The position numbers were made by a program, and so were the translations under genes. DNA of 41,886 nt, taken from NCBI GenBank assembly GCA_030613515.1, contig JAUWLT010000003.1, forward strand, positions 1-41,886, given 5' to 3'. Origin of the DNA: Desulfobulbaceae bacterium. Lineage in GTDB: Bacteria > Desulfobacterota > Desulfobulbia > Desulfobulbales > Desulfobulbaceae. The notes beneath the pieces are model-generated. The model had not been told where the DNA came from. It ran no database searches and saw nothing but the letters and a program-made list of their open reading frames with translations. Positions within the stretch are counted from its first letter, which is position 1, and each line of letters begins with the position of its first letter. This document shows, piece by piece, positions 27,870-37,001 of the stretch.

Positions 27870-28166
27870 CCCATTTCGGCGGCGTACAATAGTAGCCTTT
27901 AGTCTGGGACAAATTCAAAAAAGTGCAACAATCAAGCGATTTAACAAGAAGAGTCAAACGGCGACTTGACCCCTTTCCTGACCCTTTCCTTTCTTGCTTT
28001 CATTTTGTGAGTACGCATTCTGCGTATTTTTAGTTGACATGCGACAGCCCTTTGCTTAATAATGTAACTAGAGACGGGTAAATCCTGTTATGTGCCCGGG
28101 GCGTTCCCTTCCATCGGTTGGCTAAAACCCCGGGATTATCGGCATAGCAGGGACCGTCTTTTTTAT

Positions 28167-28820
28167 TTACGGGAGATATTCTGTCTCGTAAGTAATTTTT
28201 GAGCAAACTACCCGGTACCACTCATAATCATTCCGTTCGTATTTCCTGAAAATTCCCCAACAGAATAAATCTACTGCCTGCAAACCTGTGTTTTTATGAG
28301 AACGCTCATGGTAAATGTTCAGTGGTATCTCCAGGGGCAATAACGCTTCGAGCTGGTTTGCAACATAGTTGTTAAAATCAGCAATCTCATCTTTATTCTT
28401 GCTTTTATCAATAACCAGCGTTACCGCGTTGCCGGGATCAGTTAAATCTACTTTTTGCAAAAGAAAACGAGCCAGAAAATTATACAGCTTTTTCTTACCC
28501 ACCGGGGACTGCAGGTTGTCATAAACCCTTTTTTTGTTTAAGCCTATCGTATAAATTCGCCAGCCCGTATCAGGGCACTGACCATAAAAATATTTTTTAA
28601 CTGCTATGGTCGAGCGTGTTCCCTTTAATTCCTGAACAGTTCGCCGTTTGGCTTTCTTCCGATTAAGCTTATTTTTAATCGTTCTTCTGACCGCTTTGCG
28701 AAATTCTCTGCTGACTTCCTGCCCGTTACAAACCAATATGGTAATGACAAATTTTCGTGAAGGATTTTTCTCGTTAAAATCAAAACCAAGGTCACCGGAT
28801 TCGTCGAGGTAAATTATCAT
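28167..28820 (-). CDS. DUF3800 domain-containing protein
   Basis: MIIYLDESGDLGFDFNEKNPSRKFVITILVC...VTLVIDKSKNKDEIADFNNYVANQLE...IYHERSHKNTGLQAVDLFCWGIFRKYE. Confidence 0.85.
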   Translation of the reverse strand: MIIYLDESGDLGFDFNEKNPSRKFVITILVCNGQEVSREFRKAVRRTIKNKLNRKKAKRRTVQELKGTRSTIAVKKYFYGQCPDTGWRIYTIGLNKKRVYDNLQSPVGKKKLYNFLARFLLQKVDLTDPGNAVTLVIDKSKNKDEIADFNNYVANQLEALLPLEIPLNIYHERSHKNTGLQAVDLFCWGIFRKYERNDYEWYRVVCSKITYETEYLP

Positions 28821-28893
28821 GCTAATCGTTGGAATAATAAAGCCTGTGTATCCGGCCATATTCCAGAAGGGCACCTTGATAAATTGATTTCGC

Positions 28894-29082
28894 TCATTTT
28901 TGTACCAACCCTATCGCTACCTCCCGGAAATTTGCCAGGCCGGCTTCAAGGTTTTCAATGATCTCGGCAGCCGGAATATCCGGCTCCGGAAGATCATCCA
29001 GATCGGTCAGGCTTTTATCTTTGAGCCAGAAGATATCAAGGCTTGTTTTGTCCCGGGCCGCTATTTCCTCATAGCTGTAAAT
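28894..29082 (-). pseudogene. hsdM C-terminal remnant
   Basis: YSYEEIAARDKTSLDIFWLKDKSLTDLDDLPEPDIPAAEIIENLEAGLANFREVA matches the C-terminus of the intact HsdM (YDYDEIIIRDKAGLDIFWLKDESLEDSENLPEPGIIAAEIVEDLEAALEQFREIA). Confidence 0.88.
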
Positions 29083-30016
29083 GCTCGATGGGAATTTTAT
29101 CATTATACACCACGGGCAGGGGTTGCTCCGGCAAGGCATGTTCAGCTGGATTCTCCAGTTCAGCCGCTTCATCCATGGGCTCGCCCTTTAAAATGGAGTA
29201 GAAACGCTGAATGGTGCTGATGCAGACTTGACTTGACCCGGCAATATACTCGGATTTCAAACGCTGTACATTATACAGTTCGGTGAATTTGCGGTTATCA
29301 TCGCTTGGCAGATAAGCCATGAACTCCTGCTCAGCTTGTTCTCCGAGATTTTTTGTATCCACCAGAAAGAGAATCCGTTTGGCATTCGCATATTTCAGCA
29401 AGCGGTAGATAAAGGTAATGGCCGTATACGTCTTGCCCGAGCCGGTCGCCATCTGGATGAGGGCGCGGGGCCGGTTCTGTTTGAATGATTCTTCCAGCCT
29501 GGTGACGGCGCTGATCTGGCAGTCGCGGAGGTCTTGTGGGGCAAGAACCGGGAGGCTGAATAATCTTGTCCTGAGCGTGAACTCTTCTTCAAGCCAGTCG
29601 ACCAATGTTTCCGGTTTATGAAAGGAAAAAACCTCCCGGGAACGAGGCCGTGGATCTCGATCATCACGAAACCGGGTCAGGCTGCCGGTACTTTCATAAA
29701 TAAAGGGAAGGGGCGTATCATCTGAGATCCATTTTAACCGGGCATGAGCATACTCGGCGGACTGCTCTTCCACCCTGGTGATGTTCTGCGCTTCCTCTTC
29801 TCTTTTCGCCTCAATGATACCGGCAGGCCTGCGGTCAACAAAGAGGACGTAGTCAGCTGGCCCAACATCGGTCTGATATTCACGGATGGCAATGCCCGAT
29901 CCGGCGGTAAAATCAATTTTTTTCTTACTCTGCACAACCCATCCGACTTCCCGTAACATACGATCAATAGTGTCACGGACTTTTTGTTCAGGATTTAGGT
30001 TGGGATTATTCATCAA
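29069..30016 (-). pseudogene. hsdR N-terminal remnant (315 aa of a >900-aa protein)
   Basis: GPADYVLFVDRRPAGIIEAKREEE...LIQMATGSGKTYTAITFIYRLLKYANAKRILFLVDTKNLGEQAEQEF...CISTIQRFYSILKGE...VVYNDKIPIE; stops at the point where intact HsdR continues into FDFIITDECHRS. Confidence 0.9.
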
Positions 30017-30166
30017 AATTCTTATTGATTACCAACGGGATAGGTGCGGATACTCAACATGTTGAAAAACATATATTTATTGATATCGCATTTAGGATAA
30101 TAGAGCAATGTCTAAATCGACAGGGACGCAATGGAAAAAAACAGAATGGACAGTGGTCATTTCGAA

Positions 30167-30204
30167 CAAAAAAATCCTCGTAACCAATACAGGTTACGAG
30201 GATT
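30167..30204 (-). terminator. Rho-independent terminator-like hairpin
   Basis: On minus: AATCCTCGTAACC TGTATT GGTTACGAGGATT followed by a T run; 13-bp perfect stem. Confidence 0.65.
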
Positions 30205-30501
30205 ATATCGAGATGCAGGGACTTGACTTTAACAAGCAACTGCTTGCTATCACATAGATATTAACATTGAACTATAAAAAGTACCGTCAAAAATACCGTC
30301 ACATGTGTGTTGCTGGTCTTGTTGTTTTCCATCTGAACTCACTACTAATCCACACAGGTAAGACCGGTAAATCCGTCTGTTTTATTGTTTCCAGTTCCTT
30401 AATCCCTTCAATACCTATTCTAAAATCGATGGCATTGCTGTCAATAGTGGTTACAAGTATTTTGCTTGAAATTTCTTTGACACGAAGCGAGATAGCCTTG
30501 T

Positions 30502-30519
30502 AGAAAATCCATCCACTTA
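30502..30519. repeat. ~130-bp dispersed repeat, copy 2 left piece (interrupted by IS)
   Basis: agaaaatccatccactta matches the start of copy 1 (agaaaatccatcactta), cut off by the IS at 30520. Confidence 0.65.
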
Positions 30520-31829
30520 GGGACATAGAAATTTCAATTATACCACTTTAGGACATATTACAATATCCCACCACCTAAGTTTCCGAGAGCGCAACAAACG
30601 TTTTTCGAGGTCATCTTTCTCCTTGCCACAGAGCTTGACCCCCTTTTCATACAATGTATCCAGTAGCCTTGCCGTTGTTTGTGTTCCTCGCCAAACAAAG
30701 TTACCAGCACGATTCAATACCGTTGCGACACTATCAAGAAGATATCCATTCCAAGACTTTTCAAGTCCTGCCCAATAACGCTCAATCCCATTGTATTTGC
30801 TGTGATAGGGTGGATAGTAAATTAGCCTGATTGTCAATCCGGTCAAATCGGAAAACTCAGTCATCCGATACAAAAATTGAGTCCGACGGCCACTGCATTC
30901 CGGACCGTTATCCATATTAACCACCAACTGTCTCACATGAGAAAGTTCTCCCTTTCTTTCCGCCCACCACAGAAGTATTCCATCAACCAGAAAGTCACTT
31001 GTTTTATTGCTGCTCCCAAAGAACAGAAAAGATCTGCCGGAGACTGGTTCCAGTATCCCACCGGGAACCAATTTCTCCTTCGGTCGCATATCATGATCCC
31101 AGGCCTTAACTGTGACATAACCTCGCGATTGACCTCTTCTTGAGTAATCACCAACATGTATTGTCGCTTTGGTATCGATGCTGATTCTCAATGTGGCAGG
31201 ATCAGAGTCTGCCCACGAGTTCACTTGCCAGACGTTTTTGAAGATGATGTCGGTCTCTGCCGTTTTTTTTGTACTTTGGTTTTGGCAACGGTACGTAATC
31301 GGTACTCATGCCGGTTCAAAATATTGGAAATGGTTCGAACAGTCGGTAATGATTTTTTAGGCCATCCTTCAGCAACAAGTGCATCATATACGGATTGAGC
31401 AGTTATGTTTGTATAAAGTAGTGTCGTCCGTAATCGTGGCTCAGCCTGGCTGTGTGGATCCATTATTTTCTGTATGGCATCCAGTAGCTTGGGGTTCTTT
31501 TCTTCAGATTTTAGCTTGTGCCGTCGAGACAAATCATTAATGCAAGTTATACCAGTTCGAAATTCGTTGATGCCGAGCGTCACGCTATACCTGCTCCAGC
31601 CAAATTCCTTTTCAGCAACACGAGGCTTGCCGTCTAAAATAGTCAAAGTTACATCCCCCATGGACTGACGGCGAGCAGGCCATGGAACTAACGCAACTAA
31701 TCGAGAAATCATCTCCACCATTTCTGGTGACACACCATTCCGAACTAAAGTCGATGTCTTCATATGCATAGGCTCCTTTTTTGCAGTATGGAAACACCAT
31801 AAACGGTATTTTAGAAAATTTCAAGTCCC
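30520..31829 (-). mobile_element. ISAzo13-like insertion sequence
   Basis: Ends GGGACATAGAAATTTC... / ...GAAAATTTCAAGTCCC (imperfect TIRs), TTA on both sides (30517-30519, 31830-31832), DDE transposase inside. Empty site visible in repeat copy 1. Confidence 0.82.
30538..31769 (-). CDS. ISAzo13-family-like transposase, split by a -1 frame change at an A8 run
   Basis: ORFs 31221..31769 and 30538..31224 join as ...RTVAKTKVQKK(TAETDIIFKNVWQV)NSWADSDPATLRISIDTKATIHVGDYSRRGQSRG...NMDNGPECSGRRTQFL...YYPPYHSKYNGIERYWAGLEK. A8 run at 31263-31270. Confidence 0.8.
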
Positions 31830-31950
31830 TTAGATGCTTCTACAGCAGGGGGGCAAGATACCTCGACAGACCTCCAATCTTACATCTTCCCATAATAATA
31901 AGATATTTTAAATGTTAGCTGAGTTACGGTTTATAGGAGATATCTTGACT
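31830..31950. repeat. ~130-bp dispersed repeat, copy 2 right piece
   Basis: ttagatgcttctacagcaggggggcaagatacctcgacagacctccaatcttacatc...agatattttaaatgttagctgagttacggtttataggagatatcttgact. Confidence 0.8.
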
Positions 31951-31962
31951 TTTGGTACGGAA

Positions 31963-32391
31963 TCAATCTGCCTCTACTATTTTTTTTTGGCTAAAGATTT
32001 TTTCAACAATTTTGTCTAACACTTCTGATTTTTTTGTCTCGCATTCCCAGATTACGTGTACCTCCCATCCAAGTTTCAATAATGCATCATGGACTTCTTG
32101 ATCCCGTTTAACATTCTGGCTAAATTTCTCCTGCCAGAAGTTAATTCTGCTTTTTGGCTTATAGGAATAACGACACCCCTTGTGTCGATGCCAGAAACAA
32201 CCATGAACAAAAATAATCTTTTTAAAGCGAGGTAAAACAATATCCGGTTTTCCTGGTAAATCTTTTCTATGCAGTCGGAAACGGTATCCTTTGCGATGTA
32301 GTAAAGACCGAACAATTAATTCTGGTTTTGTATCACGATTTTTAATTCGTGACATATTCCAGCTTCGCCGTTCGCAGGAGAGAGAATCCAT
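31963..32391 (-). CDS. vsr: Very short patch repair (Vsr) endonuclease
   Basis: RRSWNMSRIKNRDTKPELIVRSLLHRKGYRFRLHRKDLPGKPDIVLPRFKKIIFVHGCFWHRHKGCRYSYKPKSRINFW. Confidence 0.95.
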   Translation of the reverse strand: MDSLSCERRSWNMSRIKNRDTKPELIVRSLLHRKGYRFRLHRKDLPGKPDIVLPRFKKIIFVHGCFWHRHKGCRYSYKPKSRINFWQEKFSQNVKRDQEVHDALLKLGWEVHVIWECETKKSEVLDKIVEKIFSQKKIVEAD

Positions 32392-32395
32392 AGGT

Positions 32396-33982
32396 TCAGG
32401 CGATAGCCCGTTTGATCAAATCATGTACAACCTCAGCTATCTGCTTTGCCAGTAATGGGGGGACAGCATTACCAACCTGTATGTATTGCTGTGTCCTACT
32501 CCCCTCAAAAAAATAGTTATCAGGAAAGGTTTGAAGACGGGCAGCTTCCCTGACCGTTAAACTTCTGCACTGCTCAGGATCGTAATGAATGAAATAATGG
32601 CCGTCTTTGGAGATATGGCTGGTCACTGTTGTAGACGGATTATCGGCAACCTGTACGCGAAAACGGTCATTGAAATTGCCACTTTTCGCGTTTTTATGTT
32701 CAGGGATCAATTCGTCAGGAAACTCCGTGATAAGCGGGGAACGCCCATGCAGTTCAGCAAAGCATGCGGCATAAAGATAACGATGCAGATCAGACACCAT
32801 GTGTGATCTGCTGGTATGATTACATACTCCTGCAAGATTTTCATCCAGATACCAAGCGGCCAGCTTCTCATTGTTTACCCGTCCTACATGCCCGGGAAAA
32901 AATTCAGCTCCTTGATTAAGATCCTTTTTATAAATTTCTGCTATTACTGCTCGAACAGACTCGACAAGTTCTCTGTCAGAGCCACATTCAAGCCACTCAA
33001 GGTCACTGATTTCCCTTAATTTTTCAACCCAGCGCCCGAATGTATTATTTTCTTTTTGTTCCCTGGACAACCCGCTCCTAAGTTCAGGCAGGTCACATAG
33101 AACGTCTTGCACCGAAACACTGCCTTTATTTAGTCGTAATTGAACTGGAAGCTCTGTTGAAAAACCCTTGCGAATACCCAAGAGGATTACTCTGTGACGT
33201 GCCTGAGGGATTCCGTATGATTCGGCTTCAATGATAAAATCAGTGGACTTATTAGAATCAGGGGAATTAACCGCCAAGGGGTAAATCAGGTATTCAAGCG
33301 TGGAGCTTGATCCTTTTGATAACTTCTGATTTTTCCTGGGAAATTTTAGATCGTAGAGTATTTGTTCAAAAAGAGACTTGCCATTTAATTGAGCAGACAG
33401 CATGCCCTTGACATTTTCCATGATGAAGAAATCAGGTTCATGTCGCGCGATAACTCGTAAATATTGCTGATACAGATAGCTTCGCTTGTCACTTTCTGCT
33501 GAATAACCAGTTTTTCCTTTATTCCTGGATCTCCCTATCACTGAATATGCCTGGCATGGAGGACCACCGATCACCCCCCAACATTTTGTCAGAGGGTTGC
33601 CGGTAATTTTTGCAATTCTGGAGCCAATCCTATCATGAAGATCGCTTTCTTTTCCCAGTTCAGCATGCCAGACTTCTTGACGTGCCTGCTGTGCCTCATC
33701 TGGATATTTTTCAAATAGTTCATAACGTAGCTTTTGTTGCTTCTTCAGGCTACTGGTTAATGATTTTTTACGAATGTACTCATAATATTCTCCAGGAACC
33801 TGGCCTTGGGGAAACTTTCTAAAAAAACTCCGCAATTCAAGAGTGCTGTGTGCATATGGATTTTTTTCTATTGAGAGAGCAATATCAAACACCTGTTTTC
33901 CATTTTGATCTGCATAAGCGGAAAAACCCTCGCCCAAACCTCCAGGTCCAGCGAAAAGATCTATAACTGGAATCTGAGTCAT
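32396..33982 (-). CDS. DNA (cytosine-5-)-methyltransferase
   Basis: VIDLFAGPGGLGEGFSAY...WGVIGGPPCQAYSVIGRSRNKG...DFFIMENVKGMLSA...SLTVREAARLQTFPDNYFFEGSRTQQYIQVGNAVPPLLAKQIAEVV. Confidence 0.96.
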   Translation of the reverse strand: MTQIPVIDLFAGPGGLGEGFSAYADQNGKQVFDIALSIEKNPYAHSTLELRSFFRKFPQGQVPGEYYEYIRKKSLTSSLKKQQKLRYELFEKYPDEAQQARQEVWHAELGKESDLHDRIGSRIAKITGNPLTKCWGVIGGPPCQAYSVIGRSRNKGKTGYSAESDKRSYLYQQYLRVIARHEPDFFIMENVKGMLSAQLNGKSLFEQILYDLKFPRKNQKLSKGSSSTLEYLIYPLAVNSPDSNKSTDFIIEAESYGIPQARHRVILLGIRKGFSTELPVQLRLNKGSVSVQDVLCDLPELRSGLSREQKENNTFGRWVEKLREISDLEWLECGSDRELVESVRAVIAEIYKKDLNQGAEFFPGHVGRVNNEKLAAWYLDENLAGVCNHTSRSHMVSDLHRYLYAACFAELHGRSPLITEFPDELIPEHKNAKSGNFNDRFRVQVADNPSTTVTSHISKDGHYFIHYDPEQCRSLTVREAARLQTFPDNYFFEGSRTQQYIQVGNAVPPLLAKQIAEVVHDLIKRAIA

Positions 33983-36033
33983 GAAACAAAACCATCTTCT
34001 ATTGCTTTTTGTTCTATAGTAACAAGTAATAATGATTGTTTTTCAGTGGGAATCTTTAAAGGCATCTGGCTGGCAACCTGCAGCACTCCTGATTCTTTTG
34101 GAGAAAATATTCTGTTTGATTTTGACCATTCAAGCATCAGGCTCCAAAATGAAGCTTCCTTTTCAAGTACATATTTCTGGGCTTGAATTCCATTGTCAAT
34201 TTTCTGAACTGATTTTGCGTCAGAATCCTTCTGTTTTCTCTCTGTCCTGGAAATCAATTCACCCTTGACCTCTGGAGAAATTTCCAATGAAATTTTATGT
34301 ACATTTTGCCAGCACAGCTCTTTTTTACACCACTCAGTCACATTCGTTATCTCTGGTGGTGTTTCTTGGATCACAGAATTAACAGCTTCTGCAATAAGCG
34401 TTAAAAGCTTCTCCATTTCATCTGTAATGCTTTGTCGTTTCCAAATACTTTCCAGGTTAAGAAACATACCTGTCTGTTCAATCATCTGCGAAAATTTCGC
34501 AACAGTATATGTTACAATATTAGCTTTATAGCCCCCATACCAGGGCTGCTTCATAATAAACCGGTCAACTGTCCGAAAAAGGATCGCTTTTGCAATCAAT
34601 CGCTTAAAATAAAGCTCATTGTATTCTTTTTCAATTTTTTCCCAATTTCTTTTCCCGACTGCTTCCGCAAATTTAACAAAATTTTTCTGAGCCCCAAGAC
34701 TGACAATATGAGGCTTCATATTCCAGGAACTTTCAAATTTTGCCAAGTCAGTCTTGATGAACATCTGTTTTCTTGGATTAATCACAAGAAATTCTTTTTT
34801 CTTTGCCGGGGTGAAATTAGTCTGGGCATTGGCGTATTGTCCCCTGACTCGTTCGTAATACCAGTGTGTTTCCCGTAAACTACCAGCTGAAGAAGGCGCC
34901 CACAGGCGGCGTGATATTTCTTCTATTCGCAGATGGAATGGATGATTCGAAAAAAAATCTGCCGCACTGACTTTGTTCTGCGTATTCGCATACTCAGAAA
35001 TTTTTGGGACAATATTCTCGGTTTCCTCTGAAGGAATTACAGTGAGTTTTGCCTGTACGTATACAGCAGATAGATCTGCCTTGTTTTTTCTGTGTGTATT
35101 GAAAAGAGATGCTGTTGTTTGACCTCCGTTAACAATCTGAAAGTTTTTAATGGATTTAATATTTACCTGCCCATTCAATTCTGTTATGACAACCTCTTCG
35201 GCAGTAGCAGTAATCCCATTATTATACGCAAAAAACATTTCAGGTGTATTCTGTATAGTATTTCGCATACCTTTATTTACTTTGCCCCGAAACTGCAGAA
35301 ATGTTCGTACATTCTGCTCTAATAGACGCTCTCCGTACTTATCGTAAAGGTCAGCAACCAGCGAACCAGGCATTGCCAGGAGATACGATTTGTAGGTCCC
35401 CTCTCCAGTAAAAGCAGGTAAGCATGGAAGACCTTGCTCTAACAACGAAGTAAAATCTATAATGATATCTTCACGTGACTTTCCCGACTCCTTAATTCGC
35501 TGAATACGGCCCAGATCCCAGACATCAAACGAACATGGAACCCCCTGAATCTCCTGTTCTGATATTTTATCATCAACACTTTTGCTCAGTAATGCATTGG
35601 AAAACAGAATAAACTGTAACCTTCTGAGTTTTCCCAAAGAGCAGAAGACATTAATGTCTCTTGCCAAGCTGTAGCCAAGGTCGCTTTCGTCCAGAGATTG
35701 ATAAAATGAGCTGTCCAGGCTTTTTTCAAAAAACTTAATCACGCGCTTGAACACTGTGGAAATTAGAGTCTTGGTCAACGAATAAGGCTCGTTATGAAAA
35801 TCTGTGACTATAAGGGTCAGCGCATCAGATTCTTCAGAATAATCATATGCATCAACTCTTATTCCCAAGGGTGTCTTTTTATAACTGGCAGCAGTGTAGT
35901 TTTCCAGCACGGCTTGATCTACCAGAAAATCGCACACTCTTTCGGTGAAAATAACTTCTGAGAAATCACTTTCTGCTTCAGAGCGGGCATAAATATCCTG
36001 CATGTAATCCTTGAAAAATTCTTTGTAACTCAT
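33979..36033 (-). CDS. AIPR family protein (abortive phage resistance type)
   Basis: GERLLEQNVRTFLQFRGKVNKGMRNTIQNTPEMFFAYNNGITATAEEVVI...IKNFQIVNGGQTTASLFNTHRKNKADLSAVYVQAKLTVI. Confidence 0.93.
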   Translation of the reverse strand: MSYKEFFKDYMQDIYARSEAESDFSEVIFTERVCDFLVDQAVLENYTAASYKKTPLGIRVDAYDYSEESDALTLIVTDFHNEPYSLTKTLISTVFKRVIKFFEKSLDSSFYQSLDESDLGYSLARDINVFCSLGKLRRLQFILFSNALLSKSVDDKISEQEIQGVPCSFDVWDLGRIQRIKESGKSREDIIIDFTSLLEQGLPCLPAFTGEGTYKSYLLAMPGSLVADLYDKYGERLLEQNVRTFLQFRGKVNKGMRNTIQNTPEMFFAYNNGITATAEEVVITELNGQVNIKSIKNFQIVNGGQTTASLFNTHRKNKADLSAVYVQAKLTVIPSEETENIVPKISEYANTQNKVSAADFFSNHPFHLRIEEISRRLWAPSSAGSLRETHWYYERVRGQYANAQTNFTPAKKKEFLVINPRKQMFIKTDLAKFESSWNMKPHIVSLGAQKNFVKFAEAVGKRNWEKIEKEYNELYFKRLIAKAILFRTVDRFIMKQPWYGGYKANIVTYTVAKFSQMIEQTGMFLNLESIWKRQSITDEMEKLLTLIAEAVNSVIQETPPEITNVTEWCKKELCWQNVHKISLEISPEVKGELISRTERKQKDSDAKSVQKIDNGIQAQKYVLEKEASFWSLMLEWSKSNRIFSPKESGVLQVASQMPLKIPTEKQSLLLVTIEQKAIEDGFVS

Positions 36034-37001
36034 GACAATTCAATCCAGTCAGGAGATGCAGAAAAAGGCTCGCAGTCAATAAGTTTGATATTATAAACAA
36101 CTCTTTCAATTCCCGAGGCGAGATCTTCAGAACATATCCTTGGAAAACCACTATCCACTGAGAACATTTTTTCTAAAACTGGTATATAATTGAACTGTTC
36201 ATATTCTTCAGAGTCAAAATATCCTGTTTGATAAAGAAGGTTATTAAATCGTTCAAAATCTGATGGTGAATCCGTCTCCAGTGCTCTCCTTAGCTCCTTA
36301 ATCAGAGAGGGAAGGTTCACCGCTTCTTGTATGTCTTTTTCAGATTTGCCAAGAGTCACTACATAAAGAAACATTTCTGGTAGCTGGGAACACAGTTGGT
36401 CAGCTGATGAAATGCGTACTTGTGGTGCAGTTGTTCCCAACTGGCATTTAACTTCAATAGCACAATCATGAACATTAAAATCCTGAGGGGCATCTTCTGG
36501 ACCTTGCCAGAACTGAATGGCCATACCTGTTCCAAAGGCTGGGATCAAATGTCTTTTTATAAAAAGCAGCTCGCCAATCAGTCCTTTTATTTCTTTTTCA
36601 GGCAGGAGCCCTGACCGGGCTCTTTGAAGAAATTCCTGCCATCGTTTCAGTCTTCGCAGGATAATTTGAGTAGCTTGAATATCTTGCTCAAGTTCCCTTG
36701 TTGAAGCAACTATATCATTACAGAGCGAAAGAAATATCTGCCATTCCTTCTTATCCTTCAGAATAAGAAGAAGCATACAATTTCCTGACTGATTTTTTGC
36801 TGGTTCCTGCAGATGGAGTTCAATCCCGTTCAATTCAGGGAAATTATCAGGAATATGATCAGAAGGAGGGAATTCGTATATGAACAAAAATCGACCATAC
36901 GCATCCCTTGCCCTCAGCAGCCTGAGAGGGTGATCCGGATCTATTCGCCTATACAGCAAATCATGTGTCGGTGTTTCTATTTCTTCCCAAGGGTTAATCA
37001 A
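36030..37001 (-). CDS. PD-(D/E)XK motif protein (DUF4420)
   Basis: LINPWEEIETPTHDLLYRRIDPDHPLRLLRARDAYGRFLF...LPEKEIKGLIGELLFIKRHLIPAFGTGMAIQFWQGPEDAPQDFNVHDCAIEVKCQLG. TTG start at 37001 with GGAGG upstream, overlapping the Z1 stop (ORF extends to 37130). Confidence 0.88.
   Translation of the reverse strand: MINPWEEIETPTHDLLYRRIDPDHPLRLLRARDAYGRFLFIYEFPPSDHIPDNFPELNGIELHLQEPAKNQSGNCMLLLILKDKKEWQIFLSLCNDIVASTRELEQDIQATQIILRRLKRWQEFLQRARSGLLPEKEIKGLIGELLFIKRHLIPAFGTGMAIQFWQGPEDAPQDFNVHDCAIEVKCQLGTTAPQVRISSADQLCSQLPEMFLYVVTLGKSEKDIQEAVNLPSLIKELRRALETDSPSDFERFNNLLYQTGYFDSEEYEQFNYIPVLEKMFSVDSGFPRICSEDLASGIERVVYNIKLIDCEPFSASPDWIELS

Noticed and set aside
27870-28165. Possible IS21-like end (actcccatttcggcggcg, gacccctttcc) downstream of repeat copy 1
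   Set aside because: Only short resemblance from memory; no transposase, TIR pair or target duplication could be identified.
30299-30526. 75-aa minus ORF next to the IS left end
   Set aside because: Its N-terminus is partly encoded by the IS edge and target repeat; no recognisable family, so not called as a gene.
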